Below, piece by piece: positions 46,501 through 55,800 of a stretch of 64,000 bases of DNA. The position numbers and the translations under genes were made by a program. Below the pieces are notes generated by a model. It ran no database searches, was not told where the DNA came from, and worked only from the letters and a program-made list of their open reading frames with translations. How positions within the stretch are numbered: position 1 is the first letter of the stretch; each line of letters begins with the position of its first letter. Source of the stretch: Lactarius indigo (taxonomy: Eukaryota; Basidiomycota; Agaricomycetes; Russulales; Russulaceae); contig JAFKAC010000169.1 of NCBI GenBank assembly GCA_025766275.1, positions 1-64,000 of the forward strand, in the 5' to 3' direction.

Positions 46501-47866
46501 CAGAGCTCGCTTGGTGGCTAAGGGATTCACGCAGATCCCTGGCATAGATTTTGATGAAACCTTCTCTCCCGTCGCACGATTTGAGTCGCTACGTTTACTT
46601 CTGGCGTTGGCCGCGCTGGAGGACTGGCACATCCATCAGATGGATGTCAAGTCTGCTTTTCTCAATGGTGTGCTTGATGAGGAGATTTACATGGAGCAGC
46701 CACAAGGTTTCACTGTCACTGGCTCTGAGACGAAGGTGTGTCGCCTGGTTAAGGCGATCTATGGTCTCAAACAGGCCTCCCGCGCATGGAACTTGCAATT
46801 CCATGGAGTGCTCACTGCACTCGGCTTTAAGCGGACGTTTGCTGATGCTGGCATATATGTGATGCCTCAACGGGAGGGGTATGATCCACTCTTCGTTATT
46901 GTCTACGTTGACGACATCACTATACTGGGTCCCTCGCTGAGTGGTATCAAGCGTTTGAAGTCAGACCTGTCTGAACGCTATGAGATGACAGATCTCGGGG
47001 AGATAGAGTCTTATCTTGGTATGCGCATTGTGCGCGATCGCTCCCTTAGACGCATCGAAATAGATCAGTCTGGCTACATCAAGGATGTCCTTGAACGCTT
47101 TGGCATGTCTGATGCCACACCACACAACACACCCTTGCCCGCTGGTGCTGACGAGCACCTGGTTAAATATACGTCGCAGGCAACTGCCTCAGATATTTCC
47201 CACTACCAATCCTTGATTGGGAGTCTGCTTTATGTGCAGATTGGCACCAGGCCAGATATCTCCTTCGCTGTGTCACGTCTGGCGCAGTACGCAGCGAATC
47301 CCTCACCACAGCATTTGCGACTTGCGCAGTATGTCCTGTCCTACCTAGTGGGAACTATGGATATGCGTATTGTCTACGATGGCGCCAATGGTGATGGCCT
47401 TCATGGCTACACTGACTCCAGTCTGGCTGATCAGACTGATGACCGCCACTCCACCTCTGGTTATGTGTTCCTACTAGCTAACAGTGCAATAAGCTGGTCT
47501 TCGCGCAAGCAAAAGACTGTTGCCCAAAACACAACGGAAGCGGAATACATGGCCATGACCGACGCGGCTAACCAGGCTGCGTGGTATCAGAGCTTCCTCA
47601 CGGAACTCGGGTACGAGGTCGACGACCCCATCCCACTTCATGGTGATAATAAGGGTGCCATTGACTTGGCCTTGAACCCTGTCACTGGGAGACGGTCTAA
47701 GCACATTGCCATACGGCATCATGTCATTCGGGAGTACATCGAAAAGGGGACCATCACCCTCATTAGAACTCCTACTGTAGATATGGTTGCGGACGGCTTC
47801 ACAAAGTCACTACCGCGTGTCCTGCTGCAGAAACACAATGATGACATGGGACTCTTGTGTACTTAG
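43544..47866 (+). CDS. Copia gag-pol polyprotein
   Basis: Single 1440-codon frame with no stops. Gag-like region at about 55-240; CCHC zinc knuckle CHYCNKKGHIKPDC near 266-279. Protease MMDSGATHHITPH near 340. GAG-pre-integrase motif HQRMGHIS near 470. Integrase core with HSDLAGPM, HSDRGGEYMS and NGKAERFNRT (catalytic D, D, E) at about 530-640, followed by a Pro/Ser-rich linker. Reverse transcriptase begins near 930 (WELVDLPPNRKAVKSKWVFK), with YVDDITILG near 1120. RNase H follows near 1288 (YTDSSLADQ, TEAEYMA, LHGDNKGAIDLA). The domain order (integrase before RT) defines Ty1/Copia. The start ATG at 43544 opens MSGSSSTPAAGAG; about 780 nt of untranslated leader follows the LTR. Confidence 0.93.
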   Translation: MSGSSSTPAAGAGAPPSPTGGSAGGSLPPPSGSTPSTRLSQAHSANFGMPSGIHLTQFDGTGWNEWSGTIEAILTLHEAEDVFTLDTPPSGITTDEWDSVQRRSKAYLRLYLKPDVYSLVADNIVYATFKAKWDKLRDVYAGASGSTTIFNLWIQLTQARLDDSAPMAAQLAKLNELRVALSNAQMGVSDVQYCLILLHALPPSYEVLASTILASGAPSALKHAEIIARIVSEEARRAGPSGSSLNKVAPVKSTGKKGKKDHSGLTCHYCNKKGHIKPDCRKKKKDEADAKEKEKAGNKAANSHILVPTTASIKEVEEPAIDWASQSISVALYAASRVRWMMDSGATHHITPHRSDFKDYTPTKGTVRLGDKSTIDQVGVGSVVFTTSQGISITLSNVLHLPQVKTRFLSTHALTQKGAEIAFDSGSFKISINQKCVAKGYLEDNLYWLDAASVGLNTHTKSSAATLDIWHQRMGHISSAALKAHGPSATTGMDIDSSTTAHTVCRGCEMGKSTRQPFSASSNKRTTRQFEIVHSDLAGPMQTQSLQGSTYTATFIDDHTKFTVVHFLKSKDQFAKSLQMYLAWGETQSGHKLRALHSDRGGEYMSSVTQDILKQKGIEHHLTMPGSPQSNGKAERFNRTIMDKAMSMLHTAGMSKGFWEHAVCAAVHIYNRSPVCGLKWRTPYELWHSGKVPDVSHLRVFGCKGYMHVPADKRRKLDAKAIEVTLIGFEPESKGYKLWDRSTRSVRVSRDVTFDESSFPSLQGVETHPTPSPPVVPSTTVTAVPHPPALPPMRAPSPAHSSSSEEEDVEKLLDPPQVQPRPTTPPPALPAPPTTPKREQVTPTSPPPRPSATRIMRHVPPPSPEMPGGFEDRAQRSQLLREMDNAPRRSARAPVPNPRYFNADNAAWRGRRLGYAELLAAAFVGRDPATYAEAMRSAAADEWTKACQYEMDALAKNGTWELVDLPPNRKAVKSKWVFKLKADGRYRARLVAKGFTQIPGIDFDETFSPVARFESLRLLLALAALEDWHIHQMDVKSAFLNGVLDEEIYMEQPQGFTVTGSETKVCRLVKAIYGLKQASRAWNLQFHGVLTALGFKRTFADAGIYVMPQREGYDPLFVIVYVDDITILGPSLSGIKRLKSDLSERYEMTDLGEIESYLGMRIVRDRSLRRIEIDQSGYIKDVLERFGMSDATPHNTPLPAGADEHLVKYTSQATASDISHYQSLIGSLLYVQIGTRPDISFAVSRLAQYAANPSPQHLRLAQYVLSYLVGTMDMRIVYDGANGDGLHGYTDSSLADQTDDRHSTSGYVFLLANSAISWSSRKQKTVAQNTTEAEYMAMTDAANQAAWYQSFLTELGYEVDDPIPLHGDNKGAIDLALNPVTGRRSKHIAIRHHVIREYIEKGTITLIRTPTVDMVADGFTKSLPRVLLQKHNDDMGLLCT

Positions 47867-47885
47867 ATTGTAGATCACGGGGAGA

Positions 47886-48493
47886 TGTTGATAAGTAGCC
47901 CGCGCGCACTTAGCGGCTCTAAAGGACTTGCAGATATGGACTGCTTTAGATAAGATATATTGAACCTGTAGATTAGATTATATGATCTGTACAATCTCGG
48001 ACTTCTTAGCTTATCTATGACATCATGTACAATGACATCATGTAGAACACTCTGGACATTTCATTGTACTCTTCCCTTTGTTCTCTTTGTGGCGTTATCT
48101 TTATTATGATGTCATTATGATATCACTTACTTCTAGACTCTCTTTGTACTTTCTGTCCTTATTCTCAGAACGTCCACTCCTTTGTCCGTTTGTAGAACAA
48201 TAACTGTCTTGTAGTACGTGACTAGTGTTACATCCCTTGTATAGTGTCACTCCCAGAAAGTGTATAAGTAGAGTAGCATGTACGCTCCTGGTCCACATCA
48301 GTTCTCACTGTTTGTGTGCCAGGTAAGCTTCCTTCTCTCCAATGTATAACATCAGTTCTCACTGTTTGTGTGCCAGACTCCCTTTGCTTTACTTGCAAGA
48401 TCCCTGTCTCACCTCTGCTTCCAGCACTCCAGCATATCTCACCACAGTCTATCTTGTCTCTGTGAGTATGCCCTCTGTGTTTGCTGTTCATCA
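47886..48493 (+). repeat. 3' LTR of the Copia element
   Basis: 608 bp, apparently identical to 42155-42762. It is followed by the second AATAG target copy. Confidence 0.92.
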
Positions 48494-49199
48494 AATAGAT
48501 GACCGGGTCATGGCACACCAATTAGACCACCAAGACACTCTGGACGAGTGGGCCGCCCCCTTCCACCTAGTAAAACAAGGCAAACACTGGTGGAGAGGCG
48601 ACAAACTGGTGGTTGTGGACAACACACCGCTAAAGAGGGGGGTAATTTCCCTGTTTCACGATACAAAAACAGCTGGACACCCCGGAATAACAAAGACCTT
48701 GTGGCTAGTGTCACAAGACTTTTGGTGGCCAAACATGAAAGACGACATATCCGCATATGTAAAGGGCTGTGCCACATGCCAATCAAACAAGAACTTCCCT
48801 GGGAACCCGAAACCACCGATATTCCCCATCAAGACTAACCCAGAAGCACTCCCTTTTGAAACCATCGCTCTAGACTTTATCACAAAGCTACCCCAATCAG
48901 AAGACAATGACACAATTCTCACCATCACGGATCATGACTGTTCCAAAGCAGCCTTCTTTATCCCATGCAGTGAAACAATAGACGCAGAAGGAGTGGCAAA
49001 ACTCTATGCCAAAACTGTCCTACCACACTATGGACTACCAAGAAGGGTCATCTCCGACAGAGACCCCAGATTCACAGCGAAGTTCATCAAAGAACTGTGC
49101 AGAGTGCTTGACATAGAACAAAACATCAGCACAGCATACCACCCACAAACAGATGGACAATCAGAGTGAACAAACCAGTGGTTAGAACAGTACCTCCAA

Positions 49200-51386
49200 A
49201 TGTTCATAAACCATCAACAAGACAATTGGACGGAGCTACTACCACTGGCACAGTACACCCACAACTCCTGGCCAAGCGCAACCACTAAAAAGGCACCCTA
49301 CGAATTAATCCTTGGGTACATCCCAAGAGTACACCAACCAGAAAGAACGACCACAGTACCAGGAACACAAGAGAGATTGGAGCGAATCCAGGAAGCCAGA
49401 AGGACCACCCAAGCAGCAATTACCCATGCACAGTCACTCTACAAAGGATCCTCTCGCTTCGAACAACACACAGAAGGAGATAGTGTGTGGCTGGATGCCA
49501 GGAACTTGAAAACAACGCACCCTAGTTTCAAGTTAGCCCCAAAAAGATATGGACCCTTCAGGGTCACAAAGAAGATCTCCGCCACCACATATGCCCTGAA
49601 ACTTCCCCATCAATGGCGGATCCACCCAGTATTCCATGCGTCCCTCCTGATGCCATACAAAGAAACCTCCATACATGGAAAGAACTTTACGGAACCACCC
49701 CCAGATCTAGTAGATGGAGAACAGGAGTGGGAAGTTGAGAAAATACTAGAAACAAGACGCCACAGGAACCAGTTACAGTTCCTAATCAAGTGGAAAGGAT
49801 ACTCCAATGCACACAACAGTTGGGAACCAGAAAAGAACCTCAACGCCCCAGAACTTATTCAGGAACACTTCGAAAGTAACCCCAGAAGCGAAGGAGCAAA
49901 GCAATGGTTAAAACGAAAGGAAGTAACAGTACAAACAGCAACCACCTTCCCCACTAGCTTCCTCACCATGCCCTCTCGCTCCTCCTCTGTAGAACGCCTC
50001 GTTGCTCGTGCCATGGAAAGAGGCTCCTTTGACGAAACACCCTCTGTCACACCCTCCTCTGGCTATTCTCCCTTCCCAGCACGACCCCCTTCCTTGCCTT
50101 CACTCATCCAGGAACCACAACCCATCGATCCCACCATGCCCAGCGTCATAGAAACAGAAGGAAGAGGAATAGCCCTTCGCGTTCCCCCTCCTGGACACAC
50201 AGCTCCCCCTACTCCTGAGATACACCGACCTACCACCTCCCCCCCTGATCCTAGAGTGACTATGGCTCGTCTCAGCGAAATAACCAACGACCCAATCATG
50301 GACGCACTCCCCATTAACTATGAAAGGATGCATATCACTGCTGAAGAAGACGACGACCCTGGCTACCCCTTCTTCTTGAATGACCCCTGGAGCAGCCGCT
50401 ATGTCCACTTCCTCATCCCTGACGACGCTGACCCAACCTCGTACATCCGAAAGGATGCCAAATGGATCAGGATCAGTGAAAACAAAGAAGATGTCATCGG
50501 CACCATGGGCAAGAACCTCCCTCACTATGGCCTCCCCCTTTTCCTCCTTCCCAGAGACGACAACCCCCACAATCCAGCTCCCCCCATCACCCCAGCTCAG
50601 ATGCAGAACTTGGACGAAGCTTCCCCCACAGCCAGACAAGTCGATGAAGTCCTAGAAGACCTGAAAGATGACCGCCTCACAGCAGAAATCTCCAGGACTC
50701 GCCGACTCTTGCGAAACCAGAAGGCCCTCCGAAAGGAGATTGAAGGCCTGTACAAGACGATGGAGCCCCTCAAAAGGCACCTCCTCAACATGGACATGCA
50801 ACTAACCAGCACCCGAAGAAGGCTGCAAGAACACAAGGCCTATGTCCAGATTGCAGACCGATGGCTCACACTACACCCCCCTCCTCTGGAAGAAGAAACT
50901 CACCCCTTTGAAGTCCACCACATTCCTGCCCCTGCTCCACCTCGCTACCACTCCATGCCAAGACTCCACGACGAACCAGAAGGACCTAGCCCCTCTGCAG
51001 AAAGGAAGAAGAGACGCAAGCGCAGAGCCAACAAGAAGGAGACTGGCACCATCCAACTTTGTTACAGGTGTCAGTCTGAAGACCACCTCTCCTTCGCCTG
51101 CCCTCAAAAACAGAAGTTCTGCTGGAGGTGTTCTAGCACTGACCACTTCCCCTATCAGTGCCTCTGGCCAGCCCCTGAAGAACGCACTCAGTGGTGTGGC
51201 AAGTGTTTTACCAGCAACAGCCACAAAGAAATCAAGTGCCCCAAGTATGAAAATTGTCGCAAGTGCGGGGCCCATGGTCCCTTCAACTTCCTTCGCCAAC
51301 ATCGCTGCCCCCTCCCTCGCGAAAGCACCCCCTCCAACGATGTAGACAACGATGTCTATGACCTGATGGACTTCGAAGCACTCTAG
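49200..51386 (+). CDS. Gypsy B pol C-terminal part: integrase tail, chromodomain, zinc-knuckle extension
   Basis: Open frame downstream of the integrase TGA, in frame with pol. It begins with the integrase C-terminal region (KAPYELILGYIPRVHQ, RYGPFRVTKKISATTYALKL). A chromodomain follows at about 49727-49866 (EWEVEKILETRRHRNQLQFL, WKGYSNAHNSWEP), which in chromoviruses guides integration to marked chromatin. After it comes an extra tail of about 500 codons: Ser/Pro-rich linker, a helical segment (RRLLRNQKALRKEIEGLYK), a basic patch (KKRRKRRANKKE), then four Cys/His clusters (CYRCQSEDHLSFAC, CWRCSSTDHFPYQC, CGKCFTSNSHKEIKC, CRKCGAHGPFNFLRQHRC). An internal ATG at 49969 could start a separate protein. 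Confidence 0.8.
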   Translation: MFINHQQDNWTELLPLAQYTHNSWPSATTKKAPYELILGYIPRVHQPERTTTVPGTQERLERIQEARRTTQAAITHAQSLYKGSSRFEQHTEGDSVWLDARNLKTTHPSFKLAPKRYGPFRVTKKISATTYALKLPHQWRIHPVFHASLLMPYKETSIHGKNFTEPPPDLVDGEQEWEVEKILETRRHRNQLQFLIKWKGYSNAHNSWEPEKNLNAPELIQEHFESNPRSEGAKQWLKRKEVTVQTATTFPTSFLTMPSRSSSVERLVARAMERGSFDETPSVTPSSGYSPFPARPPSLPSLIQEPQPIDPTMPSVIETEGRGIALRVPPPGHTAPPTPEIHRPTTSPPDPRVTMARLSEITNDPIMDALPINYERMHITAEEDDDPGYPFFLNDPWSSRYVHFLIPDDADPTSYIRKDAKWIRISENKEDVIGTMGKNLPHYGLPLFLLPRDDNPHNPAPPITPAQMQNLDEASPTARQVDEVLEDLKDDRLTAEISRTRRLLRNQKALRKEIEGLYKTMEPLKRHLLNMDMQLTSTRRRLQEHKAYVQIADRWLTLHPPPLEEETHPFEVHHIPAPAPPRYHSMPRLHDEPEGPSPSAERKKRRKRRANKKETGTIQLCYRCQSEDHLSFACPQKQKFCWRCSSTDHFPYQCLWPAPEERTQWCGKCFTSNSHKEIKCPKYENCRKCGAHGPFNFLRQHRCPLPRESTPSNDVDNDVYDLMDFEAL

Positions 51387-51412
51387 GGAGAGTTGACTTA
51401 GAGAGGGGCTCA

Positions 51413-51991
51413 TGTTATGATCCGACGCTTCGGACCTAAGTCACAGTATGTCTCCACCCTGCCTTTCCCCTTCTGTACTATACCTTGTTACCAAAGGAGC
51501 TACTGTTACTAGTGGCGCTGTTTCTTTGATCCGAACTTCTGTTTACTCCGTTTAGTCTCTTTGATATTGTGTGGACTTGTGTTCATGTTGTTTGGAACCC
51601 TGTCCTATATAAACCTGTACCATAGACCGTAGGAAGCCAGACTTGGCTTCGTTTGCAATCTAGCAACCTCACCTCCGTACTTTGGTGTGACCTTGTCTTA
51701 TCCCTCTCTTCTTGTGCACCCCCTACCTCAGTCCCTAACCAGGACACTTCGAAGTCTTTGCAGTTGAACTATATCAACGCGTTACACCTGTTATACTCTG
51801 TGCACTAGCAAGATCAAGTGTAGAGAAGTGTTAGACACTTCGGACGAGGAGTCCTACATTACAGAGTAGTGCTGCACCTTGTGCCACACTTTTATCACTC
51901 GTATTTCATAGCAATAAGACAACAGAGGTCTTTGCTTGATACTTGTGTGATTCAGAGCCTCTAAAACCCACGCCCCTGCTAGGGTGTAACA
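51413..51991 (+). repeat. 3' LTR of Gypsy B
   Basis: 579 bp, near-identical to 37699-38277, ending GGGTGTAACA and followed by the target copy GGGTG (51992-51996). Confidence 0.92.
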
Positions 51992-52234
51992 GGGTGGGTC
52001 GCAGACCTGTGCCAGTGGTTCATGCTCGTGCTGGCGAGCACGAACGCGAGTTACGCAATGCAATGGCAAGGAATTTTCGCAGCCACCGCATGTACGACGC
52101 GCATTCCCACGCTCTTGTCTCAGCTCCTGCTGTCTGCTACAGTCTCATCTCTCCTCATCTCTGCCTGATCTCAGCTGATCTACTTCAACTTGCTTCTTTT
52201 ATTTTTTTTTGTACTACTCTTGGCTACATCTACT

Positions 52235-55200
52235 ATGGCTGGATCTAGGAAGAGGGCCCCTTCAACACCCAAGAGGACTCCAAAAAGGCCAAAGACCAAG
52301 AAGAGCCAGGTCAAACAGCGGGAGCTTCCTGGTGGTGCTTTGGAGATGTCTTTTCAGCTTGATGGTATGTGCTCATTGTTTTGATGGTATCCATACACTC
52401 ATATTGTGTTAGTTTCATCCACAGCTGCTCAGACATCAGTTGCCAGTGCCAGACATGTGCACTTTAATCTAGGCTCTTCTGCAGCTTCAGGTGGCCCTCC
52501 TGGACCCTCACAGCAGGGAGAGGACCCCTTTGCAGGTTCTTCACCTGCTCAGGCTGCCAATCAAGTGAGTATCTATTTTATTAATTTTATAATCATTTTT
52601 TAACAAATTTAATATAGGGAGGCCTTAGCTCACCCCAACCTGAGAACTTTGACCTTGGAAATGGGTCAGATGGCTCTCAGGAGGGTGGCGCTAATTTCAA
52701 TAGCCCTCAGGATGGCGGCTCTGACCCTCCAACTCCAACTCGCCGCCCAAGGAGGGCTCAAAAAGCTGGTTCAAGGCTGGGCTCAGGTGATGATACCTTG
52801 AGGTTTTTTCAAGCTGTTGATGGGAAGAAACAGTGCAAGTTTTGCTTGTGAGTTTTTTATTTTTATTGTTATTTTTATTTCTAAAAATTATTTTTGTAGG
52901 ATACTTTATCAAGAGGATGTGTCCATCAAAGTACACTCATATCGCTCCACTACTGCAACAGGTCCTCTGCGATCCCATCTGCTCAATCACCATGCAGAAG
53001 AGTGGGTTACAGAGTGCCAAAGACTCAAAATTGAGCTGAGAGGTAAAGAGGGAGAAGAAGCTGTTGCAAGAGTTACTGGAGTTCCTGTAGAGCATCAAGC
53101 TAGGCGCTGCACTCCCTTCACTCAAGACAACTTTTTAGATGGCCTTGTGCAATTTATTGTTGCCACAGATCAGGTTTTTTATTTAATTTTAATTTTTTTT
53201 CCCTATTTAATGTTTTTTTTTTTTTTTTTAGCCTATGATGATTGTGGAGAGACCAGAGTTCTGCCACCTGTGTCTCCTGCTCCACCCTGAGCTGAGTGAT
53301 GCAGACATCCCTCACAGGACCACTATGCAGAAGTGCATTGTGGAGAACTGTACAGAGGCACTCCACAATTTGTCTCAGCATATTCAGGTAATATTTTATT
53401 ATTATATCTTAGTGCTTGAGGGCTAACTTCTATTTAGACAAGCTGCCTTGGGAGGGTCTCTTTTACCACAGACATGTGGACAGACCCTGACCTCAAGCCA
53501 TACATGGCTGTTACTGCTGACTGGCTGGAGCAGATCCAGACTCAAGATGGCCAGCAAAAGCTAACCCTTAGAGCTGACCTTATTGGATTTGTCTATTTTC
53601 CTGGGTCCCACACTGGAGAGAGGTTAGCTGAGGTCTTTCATTTTATCATTACTAGGATGGGGCTTGAAAGAAAGGTAATGTCTACTTCATTTTATATATA
53701 AATTTCGACTAATTAATTTTTTTTTAAAATAAAGATTGGTTGGATAACAACAGATAATGCATCCAACAACAGCTCTATGATGGAGGCACTAGAAACTCAG
53801 TTAAAGAAGCAATATCCTAATACTGGGTTTTCTGCAGAGCAGCGCCACATCAGGTAAGTGTCAAACTATTTAATATTTTTTTGCTAACACTTTTTAGATG
53901 CTTTGCCCATATTGTAAATCTTGCATGCAAGGCAATGCTTGAGGAAGCAGTTGAACTTGGTTTTGACCAAGTCAAAAGGCTTCAGCAAATTATTGTTTAT
54001 GTGAGCCTTTCCTTTTTTTTTTTTCTTTTTTTTCTTCTTTTTCCCTTCTTTTTTTCGAGTTTTTTTGTCTTTTTTCTTTTTCTTTTTCTTTTTCTTTTTC
54101 TTTTTCTTTTTCTTTTTCTTTTTCTTTTTCTTTTTCTTTTTCTTTTTCTTTTTCTTTTTCTTTTTCTTTTTCTTTTTCTTTTTCTTTTTCTTTTTCTTTT
54201 TCTTTTTCTTTTTCTTTTTCTTTTTCTTTTTCTTTTTCTTTTTCTTTTTCTTTTTCTTTTTCTTTTTCTTTTTCTTTTTCTTTTTCTTTTTCTTTTTCTT
54301 TTTCTTTTTCTTTTTCTTTTTCTTTTTCTTTTTCTTTTTCTTTTTCTTTTCTTTTTCTTTTTCTTTTTCTTTTTCTTTTTCTTTTTTCTTTTTTCTTTTT
54401 TCTTTTTTCTTTTTTCTTTTTCCGAGTTTTTTCTTTCTTTCTTTTTTTTTTTTTCTTTCTTTTTTTTCTAACTTATTTATAATAGATCCGCAACTCATCA
54501 TGAAGGCGTGATATATTTTCTGCAATTGCAAAGGAGTCAAATGTGCCTCCTTTGCAATTAATCCTTGATGTGGAGACCAGGTGGTCCTCTGCCTATTTAA
54601 TGATCAAGAGGGCATTTATTTTGAGAGAGGTGTTTTTTAAGCCATTTAATAAATTCTAATGCTAACTTTTAGTTAGGCAATTGATAGGTTTACTCAGGAG
54701 GGAGGGCCAGACCCATTAGATGAGGAAGATTGGAGGGTCCTTGGGGGACTTCAGAGAATTCTTCAGGTGTGCAGACATTTTCTCTCTCTGATTGTCTATT
54801 AATTTATTTATTAGATCCCCTTCTGGTATCAGCAATCACTTTCTTATGAGAAGACACCAACACTTTGTGGCACAGTTGCTGCATTTGAGGGCTTTTTAAA
54901 AACCCTGAATGACTTGGCAAATACCTTGGAGACTGAGAGACAGGATATTGGTCTTATTATTGGAAAAGCTTCAGAGAAGATAGTTCCATATTCTATCCAG
55001 GCCCTTGACCTTCCAGTATATCAGCTTTCAATGGGTGAGTGGCTGTCTTAATATTCTGCATAATTTCTCATCTCATGTGAACAGTTCTTAACCCTTTGAC
55101 AAAGCTTGAATGGTTCAAGCAACACTACCAATCAAATGTTTCTGAAGCAGTAAAGCACCACCTCCTTGATGCAGTGAGTGCTTTTAATTTTATCATGCTA

Positions 55201-55800
55201 CTCTAAAACTAAAATTCTAAGTAGCTCAGACCATTGTACACACCATCTAGAGCCCCTACTAGATCAACTGTACCCCCTCCACCCCCTGAACCATTTGGTG
55301 GCATGCAGGCCACTTTGGCAAACCTTGGTATTGGCCCAATGCCTGTCTACAGACCACAGGCAAATACCTTAGAAGGTGAAGTTGATGACTATCTAGCAGC
55401 CCCAGTCAAATATGCCAATATTCTTGAGTTCTGGCAGGTATGTAGAATGGTTCATTTTGTTAGGGAGTACTAACAGTAGTTGGAATGGCAGGAACACCAG
55501 AAAAAGTGGCCAACACTCTTCAAGCTTGCCATGGACTTACTCCCCATTCAAGCCACTTCAGTCCCATGTGAGCGTGTCTTCTCAGCAAGCAAGGAGACAG
55601 CTAGAGCCAGGAGGAACCGCCTTAAGCCAGGCAGCATGGAAGCCATACAGATACTCAAGTTCCAGGCAAAGTATAAAAGGGAACTCAATTTTACTGAAGG
55701 GCTTGGAGAGAAGGATGAAATGGAAGAGCTGGAGGGAATGGAGGCAGTCAGACCAGTTGAGGACTTGAGGGCTTATCTCAGGGGCATTAGTGAGCAGTAG
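52235..55800 (+). pseudogene. hAT transposase, 14 exons, one in-frame TGA
   Basis: Exons 52235-52364, 52425-52564, 52618-52847, 52900-53173, 53232-53387, 53438-53674, 53735-53853, 53898-54000, 54486-54629, 54677-54766, 54815-55034, 55085-55173, 55225-55437 and 55492-55800 close in phase to 817 codons. The N-terminus is basic (nuclear localisation). It is followed by a BED-type zinc finger (FFQAVDGKKQCKFCL, then H...H in RSHLLNHHAEEW). The catalytic region has TDMWTDPDLKPYMAVTADW, WITTDNASNNSSMMEAL and CFAHIVNLACKAML. The C-terminal dimerisation domain has ATSVPCERVFSASKETARAR. A TGA interrupts exon 9 at 54501-54503 (codon 469, within IRNSS.RRDIFSAIAKE). Otherwise the gene looks whole, so loss of function is recent or the codon is a sequencing difference. 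Confidence 0.88.
54060..54425 (+). repeat. (CTTTTT)n microsatellite in a hAT transposase intron
   Basis: About 50 consecutive CTTTTT hexamers, becoming CTTTTTT near the right end, inside the intron between exons 8 and 9 (54001-54485). It forms an extended polypyrimidine tract before the acceptor at 54485. Open frames across it encode only Phe/Leu or Lys runs and are artefacts. Confidence 0.95.

Larger units (their letters stand above)
42155..48493 (+). mobile_element. Copia element, apparently intact and recent
   Basis: 6.3 kb LTR retrotransposon inside the pol of Gypsy B. LTRs 42155-42762 and 47886-48493 are both 608 bp and appear identical by eye. They start TGTTGATAAGTAG and end TGTTCATCA. 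Target duplication AATAG at 42150-42154 and 48494-48498. One uninterrupted 1440-codon gag-pol frame lies between them. A purine-rich tract (CACGGGGAGA) precedes the 3' LTR. All parts needed for mobility are visible. Confidence 0.93.
40159..51386 (+). pseudogene. Gypsy B pol, split by Copia and a nonsense codon
   Basis: First part 40159-42154: aspartic protease (LLDSGATDNLI, near codon 40), reverse transcriptase (RKKTDGGLRPILDY; YMDDVLIATEED near codon 366) and RNase H (FELEVDASAFATGAIL; TDHKNLEYY). The Copia element sits between 42154 and 48494. The frame resumes at 48499 with the integrase zinc region (H...H...CATC), core residues in LDFITKLP and ISDRDPRF, and the DGQSE glutamate. The next codon is TGA (49167-49169). 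The frame then continues through the integrase C-terminus, a chromodomain and a long tail to 51386. As it stands no full-length Pol can be made. Confidence 0.88.
37699..51991 (+). mobile_element. Gypsy element B (chromovirus type), with nested Copia
   Basis: Complete LTR retrotransposon inserted in the hAT left arm. LTRs 37699-38277 and 51413-51991 (579 bp each) differ at the 3' tip (GGGCGTAACA versus GGGTGTAACA) and otherwise look identical by eye. Target duplication GGGTG at 37694-37698 and 51992-51996. A purine tract (GAGAGGGGCT) precedes the 3' LTR. Internal order is gag, protease, RT, RNase H, integrase, chromodomain. Pol is interrupted by a Copia element at 42155 and by one TGA in the integrase. 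Confidence 0.92.

Noticed and set aside
32323..51991. Reading Gypsy A and Gypsy B LTRs (32323 and 51413) as the two ends of one large element
   Set aside because: Target duplication GGGTG pairs 37699 with 51991, those LTRs are near-identical, and A has its own diverged LTR and internal region.
53884..54540. Poly-lysine and poly-phenylalanine/leucine open frames
   Set aside because: Products of the (CTTTTT)n microsatellite inside a transposase intron.
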